From Planctomycetaceae bacterium (lineage in GTDB: Bacteria > Planctomycetota > Planctomycetia > Planctomycetales > Planctomycetaceae): a stretch of DNA of 34,319 bases. Shown piece after piece: positions 28,801-34,319 of the stretch (its first letter is position 1; each line of letters begins with the position of its first letter). Where the stretch lies: the NCBI GenBank assembly GCA_018699955.1, contig JABISG010000093.1:1-34319 (forward strand), written 5' to 3'. A model generated the notes under the pieces. That model had not been told where the DNA came from. It saw nothing but the letters and a program-made list of their open reading frames with translations, and did not search any database. Made by a program: the position numbers and the translations under genes.

Positions 28801-28948
28801 GTATCAAGCCGACAAGAAATCGGCCGCACGTCTGCTATCGGTCGGCGATTCGCCAACCGACGAAACACTCGACGCCGCCGAATTCGCAGCATGGGCAACC
28901 ATCGGCCGCGTCCTCTTAAATCTCAGTGAGTTCGTAACGAAGGGTTAG
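25886..28948 (+). CDS. Planctomycete cytochrome-c-like PSCyt1/DUF1549/DUF1553 protein
   Basis: About 1020 residues. A Sec signal peptide (KHCLLVSISLFTLLLDG) precedes a planctomycete cytochrome C domain with a single heme-binding-type motif CLACH in DRCLACHGPDEKQRQADLRLD (about residues 45-65). Next come DUF1549 (PSCyt2, about 120-330, including YWLDAARYADTNGYQYD and MTMVCGRCHDHKYDPI with a second CxxCH), a middle region with beta-rich, galactose-binding-like character (about 430-590) and DUF1553 (PSD1, about 690-960, NHPLTARVTVNRYWQQLFG-like and RRSRTNTPLQAF). This protein class is almost restricted to planctomycetes and relatives and usually sits directly before a DUF1501 gene, as here (54-nt gap). 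Proposed roles involve extracellular redox or carbohydrate oxidation; none is proven. The start is between ATGs at 25886 and 25895. Confidence 0.92.
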   Translation: MSAMKHCLLVSISLFTLLLDGQSQSVSAADSPIVFNRDIRPILNDRCLACHGPDEKQRQADLRLDVRKLAVEAAIVPGQSAKSDLIARITSQDADIQMPPADSKQKPLSKDEIDLLRRWIDEGAKYQTHWAFIAPERPVAPAIQNKNWGRNPIDSFVLANLEKEGLTPSGEADRPTLIRRASLDLTGLPPSPQAVKEFVNDTSANAWEKAIERLLKSERYGEHLARYWLDAARYADTNGYQYDLEREQWVWRDWLIHAFNSNMPFDQFTIEQLAGDLLPNATDQQRLATAFHRNHPITIEGGVIDEEYRTEYVIDRVVTTSTVWMGMTMVCGRCHDHKYDPISQKEFYQFFAFFNQVPERGNNGFAPKINVASPLTTRRQQRINNQIAEAEQRLKKHPALSEKKLIEWERRLTNVVTNQWSVVVPATRVSQGGATLEVQADKSILATGKNPATETYELILQPNTSAVHAIRLEALKHPSFVGGGTGRGSNGNFVLSEIEFAAATKSTPDKFEPVKVASAEADYSQANYNIKLAIDGKIDRTGWAVDGNTKFEDRVAVFTFAKPLLADDVAQLRIRLHHRYGGSHHIGRFRLAIAAQPVQEVPPDVAGIVQTAAANRTTAQRERLTEVLLERFGPKEVQAATANLRSLRNQRAALTRTPATMVMTDRAAPRTTHVLYRGEYDKPREEVTSGVPAVFPSLPDGIPANRLALARWLVSANHPLTARVTVNRYWQQLFCTGMVKTTEDFGSQGEYPVHPELLDWLAVEFVKSGWDVKGLLKKMMLSATYRQSSRVTKESYERDPDNRLLARGPGYRLDAEVIRDSALKVSGLLVDRLGGPSVFPYHPPGLWQEINNRPGYSRTYKQDANENIYRRSLYTFWKRTVPPPSMATFDAPQREYCVVRRSRTNTPLQAFVMLHDPQFVEAARQLGKRMMTEGGKTVDDRIAYGFQLCTARRPNAAERTVLKQMFDKRLRQYQADKKSAARLLSVGDSPTDETLDAAEFAAWATIGRVLLNLSEFVTKG

Positions 28949-29002
28949 TGATTAGCAAATCGTCAATCGTCAATAGTCAAATCAAAGTATCCAGGCAACA
29001 CC

Positions 29003-30487
29003 ATGACCGACCCGATTCTCGAATCACACTTGCAGGTCAATCGGCGTCACTTCTTCGGCCGTTCGGCCAGCGGGATTGGTGCGATGGCGCTCGCTTCGAT
29101 TATGAATCCACAACTGTTCGCCGCCGACAAGAAGTTGGCGGAAAACAACGGTCCCGGTTACGCGCCCGGTGCCGTCGGCCCGACGCATTTCGCCCCCAAA
29201 GCGAAGCGGGTGATTTATCTGTTCCAGTCGGGTGCTCCGTCGCAAATCGATACGTTCGATCACAAGCCGACGCTCGAAAAACTCGACGGCAAGAATCTGC
29301 CCGATTCCATTCGCGGCGGACAACGATTGACCGGGATGACGTCCGGGCAGAAAGCGTTTCCGGCGGCCAAGTCGTTCATGCCGTTTCGCCAGCACGGCAA
29401 TTCGGGGCAGTGGATCAGCGACCTGCTTCCCTGGCATGCGAAGATCGCCGACGAGATGTGCATCGTCCGCTCGATGTATACCGAGGCGATTAACCACGAC
29501 CCGGCAATGACATTCTTTCAGACCGGTCACCAACAACCGGGACGCCCCTCATTGGGCGCGTGGGCCAGTTATGGACTCGGCAGCGAAAGCGACAGCCTGC
29601 CCGCATTCGTCGTTCTGCTCAACAAAAACACCGACCAACAAGCCCAGCCGCTGTACGCGCGGCTGTGGGGCAGTGCGTTTCTGCCGTCGAATCATCAAGG
29701 GGTGAAGCTGCGTTCCTCGGGCGATCCGGTGTTGTATCTGAACGATCCCACCGGCGCGAAATTGCCCGACCGTCGCAAACTGCTCGACGGCATTTCGAAA
29801 TTGAATGCGTTGCGGCAGGCGGAAGTTGGCGACCCGGAAATTGCGACGCGAATCGCTGCCTACGAAATGGCCTACCGCATGCAGATGTCGGTTCCCGAGT
29901 TGACCGAGATTTCGGACGAACCGAAAAGCACATTCGACCTGTACGGCCCCGACGCCAAAGTCCCCGGCAGTCATGCGGCCAACTGTTTGCTGGCGCGGCG
30001 GTTAATCGAACGCGGCGTGCGATTCGTGCAACTTTACCATCGCGGCTGGGATCATCACAGCAACCTGCCGGGACGGCATCCGTTGATTGCGAAGGAAGTC
30101 GATCAAGGGTCGGCCGCGTTGGTGCTCGACCTCAAACGGCGGGGATTGTTGAAAGACACGCTTGTGGTTTGGGGTGGCGAATTCGGACGCACCGTGTACA
30201 AGCAGGGCAGCGGCACGCGTTTCGGTCGCGACCATCATCCCCGCTGCTTTTCGATGTGGATGGCCGGCGGCGGCATCAAGGGCGGCATGACTTACGGCGA
30301 AACCGACGACTGGGGCTACAACATCGTCGATAGAGAAAACACCGGCGTCCACGTCCACGATCTGAACGCCACCATCCTGCACCTGCTCGGCATCAATCAC
30401 CAACGATTGAGCTACCGGTTCCAGGGTCTCGACTTCCGCCTGACCGGAGTAGAAGATCACGGCCCTGTGCGCGCTTTGCTGGCGTGA
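29003..30487 (+). CDS. DUF1501 protein, Tat-exported
   Basis: The 494-residue product starts with a twin-arginine signal (NRRHFFGRSASGIGAMALASI, Arg14-Arg15), so it is exported folded. The rest is DUF1501: APSQIDTFDHKP, the IVRSMYTEAINHDPAMTFFQTGHQQPGRPSLGAW block, FVQLYHRGWDHHSNLP, VVWGGEFGRT and HHPRCFSMWMAGGGIKGG. These His/Asp-rich stretches recall the alkaline-phosphatase/sulfatase superfamily, to which the family is thought to be related, so a metal-dependent hydrolase fold is likely though no activity is established. It is the second gene of the conserved DUF1549/1553-DUF1501 pair, 54 nt after its partner and surely cotranscribed. Confidence 0.93.
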   Translation: MTDPILESHLQVNRRHFFGRSASGIGAMALASIMNPQLFAADKKLAENNGPGYAPGAVGPTHFAPKAKRVIYLFQSGAPSQIDTFDHKPTLEKLDGKNLPDSIRGGQRLTGMTSGQKAFPAAKSFMPFRQHGNSGQWISDLLPWHAKIADEMCIVRSMYTEAINHDPAMTFFQTGHQQPGRPSLGAWASYGLGSESDSLPAFVVLLNKNTDQQAQPLYARLWGSAFLPSNHQGVKLRSSGDPVLYLNDPTGAKLPDRRKLLDGISKLNALRQAEVGDPEIATRIAAYEMAYRMQMSVPELTEISDEPKSTFDLYGPDAKVPGSHAANCLLARRLIERGVRFVQLYHRGWDHHSNLPGRHPLIAKEVDQGSAALVLDLKRRGLLKDTLVVWGGEFGRTVYKQGSGTRFGRDHHPRCFSMWMAGGGIKGGMTYGETDDWGYNIVDRENTGVHVHDLNATILHLLGINHQRLSYRFQGLDFRLTGVEDHGPVRALLA

Positions 30488-30524
30488 ACATCGCGGAAAA
30501 CACCGCCGATGGACCAGCTGTTGT

Positions 30525-30635
30525 GGGTGGCTGGGGTCGACCAACGGGAGCCCCCAGAAGAGTGATAGGCGACAAGATCACAACGAGAAGAAGCACTCGC
30601 CTGTGGGCTTCGCTGCGCTACGACCACAGCCACCC
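30525..30635. repeat. Palindromic repeat element bounded by 14-nt inverted repeats
   Basis: Arms GGGTGGCTGGGGTC (30525-30538) and GACCACAGCCACCC (30622-30635) pair at 13 of 14 positions. Inside, GGTCGACC (30535-30542) is a perfect palindrome, GGCTGGGG / AGCCCCCAG forms a small hairpin near 30529-30560, and CTTCGCTGCGCTACG resembles the loop of the palindrome at 34240-34288. The element begins about 38 nt after the DUF1501 stop and looks like a non-coding miniature repeat. Confidence 0.65.
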
Positions 30636-30657
30636 TACCGCGTGCTGTTGGGCGGCG

Positions 30658-30999
30658 TCACATTTGCAGAAAGTCGATCTGTAAAGCTACGACCCGCGCA
30701 TGAAACCACCACAGTACGGCGACAGCAATCAGAATGACCACTTTCCAGGCAAGTGCAGAACGGTCGTTTGTTTGGCCTTTTGCGATGAGGGTGCCGACGA
30801 CACAGAACACCGGAATCATGGCTACATACCAAGCCGGTGGCGTGAGCGGGGTAATCAACCCGGTGATTTGGCCCCGAATCGTGTGGTACGCCGCACGAGA
30901 CCAAATCATCTCGCAAATGGCGACGACCGACACCAGACAAATGACCGGCGATAGGGTTTCCGACACTCTGTGAACACATTTGGACATTGAAAGAGCCAC
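30658..30999 (-). CDS. Small predicted membrane protein
   Basis: A 113-residue frame (109 if the ATG at 30987 is used instead of the GTG at 30999) with three hydrophobic segments: about residues 15-33 (LSPVICLVSVVAICEMI), 57-75 (AWYVAMIPVFCVVGTLI) and 84-103 (AWKVVILIAVAVLWWFHA). A charged loop KGQTNDRSA joins the last two. The hydrophobic layout and Trp/Tyr at helix ends look like a real membrane protein rather than a chance frame. There is no recognisable family, no Shine-Dalgarno, and no operon partner. It lies between the DUF1501 gene and the recombinase island. Confidence 0.5.
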   Translation of the reverse strand: MALSMSKCVHRVSETLSPVICLVSVVAICEMIWSRAAYHTIRGQITGLITPLTPPAWYVAMIPVFCVVGTLIAKGQTNDRSALAWKVVILIAVAVLWWFHARVVALQIDFLQM

Positions 31000-31255
31000 G
31001 CCCGCACCACAGAGTTTAAGCTGTCAAACTGTCACAAAGAGAGAACATTTTTCAACCGGACTCACCCACCGGCAGCAACGGTGTCTTAATTCTCCACTTT
31101 CCTGTCCGGAATGGCAAGAACATTCCCCACCGCCCGTTCAACGAAAACAGCCCGCCCCAAAATTTCCCAGAAATCGAAAACCACAAAGAACAACACGACT
31201 CTTTGGTTCCAAGAACTGGCAAGGAAAAATATTGAGAAGGGGCGATTTCAGAGAG

Positions 31256-31295
31256 AGATTATCCAAGATGTGAACGAGAAGCCCTTGGATAATCT
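31256..31295. repeat. 12-bp perfect inverted repeat at the recombinase stop codon
   Basis: AGATTATCCAAG (31256-31267) and CTTGGATAATCT (31284-31295) are perfectly complementary, with a 16-nt loop. The TAA stop of the recombinase is inside the left arm. It has no T-tract on the minus strand. It could be an mRNA 3' hairpin or a recombinase recognition site near the element end. Confidence 0.7.
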
Positions 31296-32338
31296 TTAAG
31301 GGCGATCCCATTGATGAAGGAGTAGCCACTCCCGTTTCTTCCCAGCTTGAACATCCTCTTTAAGGAGATGGTCAAGTTTTGACTGGTGACAGAAGGGAGG
31401 TTATGGGCCTTACACCAGATCGAATACTCTCTGCTAAACGGTCTGGTAAAGACTCTCTCACCTTCGGCCCGGATGCACTTCTCTTGAATGAACTTTTCAA
31501 TCGGAGAAGTTGAGACAGGAAGAGCCTTAAGAATCTTCTCTTGCTGGTGGATCGTCTGGCGTACTGCGTGGATCGCGTACTTCCGGTTGGTCTTCGGACA
31601 CCTGAAATTCTCTTCGCGGATGATAATCGTGATTTGTGTTTGAGCTAAACCTTGCTGATAGAGCTGAATGATCCTCGTCTTCACGGCATCAGTGAGAACC
31701 ATTCTTGACTCTTCGCCACCTCTCCGGCCATTTACCTTGGCACTGAATACGGTAATGATGCTGAGGACATCGGCACTCAATTCCTCTTCGTGAGAGATGT
31801 CAGATTTCGCATTCGTCACAACGAGATCAACATTCATTCTCTCGCACAGCACGGTAAATACTTTTGTGCCGAAACGTGCAATACGATCTCTGTGTTCAAC
31901 AACAATTCTCTCGATTTTTCCGCCCAAGATTAAGTCGATGAGTTTCAGGTAGCCTCTTCTGGTTTCATTCAGACCACTACCGGATTCAGAAATTACAAGA
32001 ATGTTTTCTCTGCTATTTTGAAACTCCTTCTGGCAGTATTCCACGAGTCGATTTTCTTGACGGCTGAGGTTGCCTTCCTTTTTCTGGGCTTGAGTGCTGA
32101 CCCGCGCGTAACAGATTGTCTGTTTTTCTTCTTGCTGTTCTTCGTCTTCTCCATTCCACCGACGAATTGAACGAACACAAACACGACGATGGTTGCCAAA
32201 AGTACGAGAGGCGTCCAACACGCCTGCCTGAATCCAGTTCCTCACAGTCTGGGCTGATACGCCAAGCATCTCACTTGCTTCACCCACTGAAACAACTCGG
32301 CCTTGCCCTGCAACTTCATCCCGATGAAAATTGTTCAC
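31259..32338 (-). CDS. IS607-like serine recombinase with primase-type winged-helix C-terminus
   Basis: About 359 residues in four parts. (1) A MerR-like helix-turn-helix, about 11-57 (SVGEASEMLGVSAQTVRNWI, GNHRRV). (2) A serine-recombinase catalytic domain, about 75-205, with the nucleophile in CYARVSTQAQKK (Ser81), SGSGLNETRRGY and EHRDRIARFG; the order HTH-then-catalytic is that of IS607 TnpA. (3) A recombinase-type HTH, about 215-265 (IIQLYQQGLAQTQITIIIREE). (4) A C-terminal region, about 280-350, like the winged helix ending P4/D5-family primase-helicases (FIQEKCIRAEG, YSIWCKAHNLPSV, INGIALKD). The GTG at 32338 is chosen because AAGGAG lies 8 nt upstream; the ATG at 32344 would have a 2-nt spacing. 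No TnpB is adjacent. The gene is visibly more A/T-rich than its neighbours, suggesting transfer. Confidence 0.85.
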   Translation of the reverse strand: MNNFHRDEVAGQGRVVSVGEASEMLGVSAQTVRNWIQAGVLDASRTFGNHRRVCVRSIRRWNGEDEEQQEEKQTICYARVSTQAQKKEGNLSRQENRLVEYCQKEFQNSRENILVISESGSGLNETRRGYLKLIDLILGGKIERIVVEHRDRIARFGTKVFTVLCERMNVDLVVTNAKSDISHEEELSADVLSIITVFSAKVNGRRGGEESRMVLTDAVKTRIIQLYQQGLAQTQITIIIREENFRCPKTNRKYAIHAVRQTIHQQEKILKALPVSTSPIEKFIQEKCIRAEGERVFTRPFSREYSIWCKAHNLPSVTSQNLTISLKRMFKLGRNGSGYSFINGIALKDYPRASRSHLG

Positions 32339-32460
32339 AGCCATCACTCCTTGGTTAACTCAAGGATTTGTGGTCAGGGGCTGATTTGGTGTTTGCACCA
32401 CCTTTTCAGTCCCGTTTTCGTATCGGGTCTCCTTTTCAATATGCCCGTTGAGAACAATTG

Positions 32461-32497
32461 TAAAAAAAAGAAACCCGGCTGCTGGGAGCAACCGGGC
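32461..32497 (-). terminator. Rho-independent terminator of the TolC-family gene
   Basis: On the minus strand a 10-bp stem CCCGGTTGCT / AGCAGCCGGG (one G-U pair), a CCC loop, and TTTCTTTTTTTT form a textbook intrinsic terminator about 55 nt after the stop at 32553. It ends the outer-membrane gene before the recombinase island begins. Confidence 0.92.
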
Positions 32498-32552
32498 TGT
32501 TGAGAATTCTATCCGTCTGCGCATCGACCGTGCGCATGATCGCGATCATTGG

Positions 32553-34208
32553 TTAGTCGAGACTGAATGGGCCGTCGGATATCATGTCGAAGAGTGGTTT
32601 CTCTTCGGCGTCCTTTGTTGCCGATGCGGGGCGGATAGGGGACGCGTTGTTCGCCGTTGCGGCCGGTTGCTCTGATTTGACAACCGGCGTTTTTGCGACC
32701 GGTGTTTTCACGATCGATGTCTTGATCGCTTCGGCTTGAGGGTTCGCCGTGGCGATGTTCCCCTTGGCTGTTGCTTTATCATTCTTTGCCAATCCGATGC
32801 CGTCTTCGGTGAACAGGTCGTGGTATTCCAGCAACGAGCCTTTTTCGAAGTTGATGTTCTTGATGGCCAGGGCGTATTCGACGCGGGTCAGGAAGTACCG
32901 TGTTTCCGAGGCGGCGACCCGGTTCTGGGCGTCGAGGATCTTATCGACATCGACCGGCCGGCCCGCCTTGCGGTTGGCTTCGAGCGTGTCGAGATACTTT
33001 CTGGCGGCACGATAGCGGTTGAGGTTGGTTTGGCAGATCTCGTAGGAGCGATCAACCTCGCCGATGGCGTTGCTCAGATCGTGTCCGATTTGCCGTTCCT
33101 GTTCGCGGAGAATCGCCCGGTCTTTGGCCAGCAGCAATTCCGAGTTCTGCACGGCGGCGTGTGCGCGGCGGAAGCCAATCGGCACGTCGAGTTGCACGCC
33201 CAGTTGCCATTCCTGAAACGCTCCACCTGTCAGGTCGTCGATTGCGTTCTGGTTGCCGCCCTGTTCAACCAGGTCGCGGCCGAATCCACGCCAGCGATAC
33301 AGTCCAACGGCGTCGAGTCGCGGGGCGAGGAAGTTGCGGTTGGCGAGCAATTCCATTTCGCGGCGTTCGACGAGTAGCCGTTGTCGTTTCAATTCTGTTC
33401 GGCGGGCGTGTGCCTCGGTGACGATGCTGTCCCAATCAAGGACGATTCTTGCCATTTCCGGCTCATCAGTCGGCCGCACCAACCGGTTTTCGTTGATGGG
33501 AACACCCATCAGCAATCGCAGCCGACGTTCGGCGATGTGTACGCCGCCGGTGCCGCGAAATGCGCCGCCGGTGCTGCCGTTGTTGGTTCGCGTTCCGTCT
33601 TCCTGTCGGCCGGTCAATGCGTTCTGCACTTCTTCCTGGAAGCGGTAATACTGCTCGCGTGCCAGGGCTTCCTTGTCGGCTTCGCCGCCGCGTCGGTCTT
33701 CCTTCTGCAATGCGCGAACGATTCGCCACGTTTCTAACGCGCGATCGCGGGCTTGGATTTTTGCGTCGAGATTACGGTAAGCGAAGTACAGGTCCCAGTA
33801 CGCGTTTTCCACATTGCTGACGTAATTGCGGAGAGCCAGCTCGAAGTCGGCCTGCGTAATTTTATTGTTGACCCGCGCGATCATCACGCCGTTCACCAAA
33901 CCGGGAGTTCGGCTTGGGCCGGCAAGGCGATTGAATTCGGCTCCGGCTCCCTGCAGCAACGGATGCCGAATTTCGGCTTCCAGTTCATCGGTGTAAGCAT
34001 GCGGGAAGGCATTGCCGGGTGCGTTGTTGTTGTCGTAATTGATTTTGTTACGCAGCGCGTATTCGCCGCCCGTGATACCGAATTTGGAGATTTGCGCTTG
34101 GTAATCGTTCACGTCTTGCTGCAATCGACGTGTGCCACCGCCGAAGAACGTGTTGTTCAATTGGCGGTCGTTTTTCTCAAAGTGGCCTACCCCCGATCTT
34201 TGTACCAC
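32553..34208 (-). CDS. TolC-family outer-membrane efflux protein, 5' end missing
   Basis: The 551-residue frame is an outer-membrane efflux protein (TolC superfamily), the trans-periplasmic channel of tripartite exporters. The two repeated helical hairpins are visible (about 125-165, YVSNVENAYWDLYFAYRNLD, and about 375-450, IGEVDRSYEICQTNLNRYRAARKYLD). They have the usual IRHPLLQGAG segment (about 80) and a second barrel strand region (GFRRAHAAVQNSELLLAKD). A Lys/Thr/Pro-rich tail (TPVAKTPVVKSEQ) ends the protein. There is no signal peptide, and the first usual 80-150 residues are absent: the frame is closed by a TGA at about 34228-34230, just where a palindromic element begins. The GTG at 34208 is therefore only nominal. 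It may be a pseudogene, or the true 5' end may be lost at an assembly-breaking repeat. Confidence 0.8.
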   Translation of the reverse strand: MVQRSGVGHFEKNDRQLNNTFFGGGTRRLQQDVNDYQAQISKFGITGGEYALRNKINYDNNNAPGNAFPHAYTDELEAEIRHPLLQGAGAEFNRLAGPSRTPGLVNGVMIARVNNKITQADFELALRNYVSNVENAYWDLYFAYRNLDAKIQARDRALETWRIVRALQKEDRRGGEADKEALAREQYYRFQEEVQNALTGRQEDGTRTNNGSTGGAFRGTGGVHIAERRLRLLMGVPINENRLVRPTDEPEMARIVLDWDSIVTEAHARRTELKRQRLLVERREMELLANRNFLAPRLDAVGLYRWRGFGRDLVEQGGNQNAIDDLTGGAFQEWQLGVQLDVPIGFRRAHAAVQNSELLLAKDRAILREQERQIGHDLSNAIGEVDRSYEICQTNLNRYRAARKYLDTLEANRKAGRPVDVDKILDAQNRVAASETRYFLTRVEYALAIKNINFEKGSLLEYHDLFTEDGIGLAKNDKATAKGNIATANPQAEAIKTSIVKTPVAKTPVVKSEQPAATANNASPIRPASATKDAEEKPLFDMISDGPFSLD

Positions 34209-34302
34209 CCTCAGTGAGAGAATCGGGGTTCAGGTAACACGTTCTGTTCAACAGGGCGCAGCGTAGCGAAGTCCTGTTGAACAGAACGGGCCGCATATGC
34301 GG
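34190..34302. repeat. Complex palindromic element at the 5' break of the TolC gene
   Basis: Three nested or adjacent palindromes run to near the window end. CCCCGAT (about 34191-34197) pairs with ATCGGGG (about 34221-34228). A perfect 16-bp inverted repeat CGTTCTGTTCAACAGG (34240-34255) pairs with CCTGTTGAACAGAACG (34273-34288) around a GCGCAGCGTAGCGAAGT loop. CCGCATATGCGG (34291-34302) is a perfect 12-bp palindrome. Such multi-hairpin blocks look like non-autonomous mobile repeats; its outer end is probably beyond the window. Confidence 0.8.
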
Positions 34303-34319
34303 CGGGGGTCTCGTAGTCC

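Noticed and set aside
31111..31299. 62-codon plus-strand frame in the AT-rich flank of the recombinase
   Set aside because: It overlaps the recombinase 3' end and the inverted repeat; Lys/Thr-rich composition is expected of AT-rich DNA.
1..34319. CRISPR array, tRNA or rRNA genes
   Set aside because: No regularly spaced repeat-spacer units, no cloverleaf-like sequences with CCA-type ends, and no rRNA-like segments were recognised by eye; a tRNA or covariance-model scan would be decisive.

Overview
The window reads as chromosomal DNA of a planctomycete (Planctomycetota; probably Pirellulales/Planctomycetales, inferred from gene content only). The main signs are a PSCyt1/DUF1549/DUF1553 protein next to a Tat-exported DUF1501 protein, a formylglycine-type sulfatase, very long IF-2 and RseP proteins, many GC-rich palindromic intergenic repeats, and many genes without a clear Shine-Dalgarno site. 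No rRNA, tRNA or CRISPR array was seen.

Layout. (1) 1-7.4 kb, minus strand: a translation/transcription operon nusA-infB-rbfA, followed by a degenerate HhH-GPD-fold protein with a histone-H1-like lysine tail and a tandem-rhodanese lipoprotein. The usual partners rimP, rpsO and truB are not beside it. (2) 7.26-8.19 kb: a long, mostly empty divergent intergenic region with a hairpin in the nusA leader. (3) 8.2-9.7 kb: a secreted TPR protein. (4) 9.7-13.65 kb, minus strand: acpP-fabF, a glycine-zipper lipoprotein with a very strong terminator, and a second ketosynthase homologue that has lost the catalytic Cys and one active-site His. (5) 14.1-17.3 kb: an acyl-CoA-dehydrogenase-fold flavoprotein convergent with an APS-reductase-type CysH, then a radical SAM protein. 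(6) 17.4-23.0 kb: dxr overlapping a long RseP-type site-2 protease (minus), divergent from ftsH (plus), which has a near-consensus promoter. (7) 23.1-30.5 kb: catabolic and secreted genes typical of planctomycetes (sulfatase, cyclase-family metal hydrolase, cytochrome-like DUF1549/1553, DUF1501). (8) 30.5-34.3 kb: an accessory stretch with a palindromic repeat element, a small membrane protein, an AT-richer single-gene island encoding an IS607-like serine recombinase fused to a primase-type winged-helix tail, and a TolC-family gene whose 5' end runs into a complex palindromic element at the window edge.

How the genes work together. nusA-infB-rbfA serve transcription elongation, translation initiation and 30S maturation. 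acpP-fabF supply fatty-acid elongation. dxr feeds isoprenoid synthesis and is translationally coupled to the envelope protease RseP, with the membrane protease FtsH divergent from it. The sulfatase and DUF1549/1501 genes belong to the secreted polysaccharide/sulfate-ester repertoire of planctomycetes. The most unusual items are the recombinase-primase-tail fusion, the ketosynthase pseudoenzyme, the H1-tailed HhH protein, and the palindromic repeats placed at most gene ends, one of which coincides with the broken 5' end of the TolC gene.
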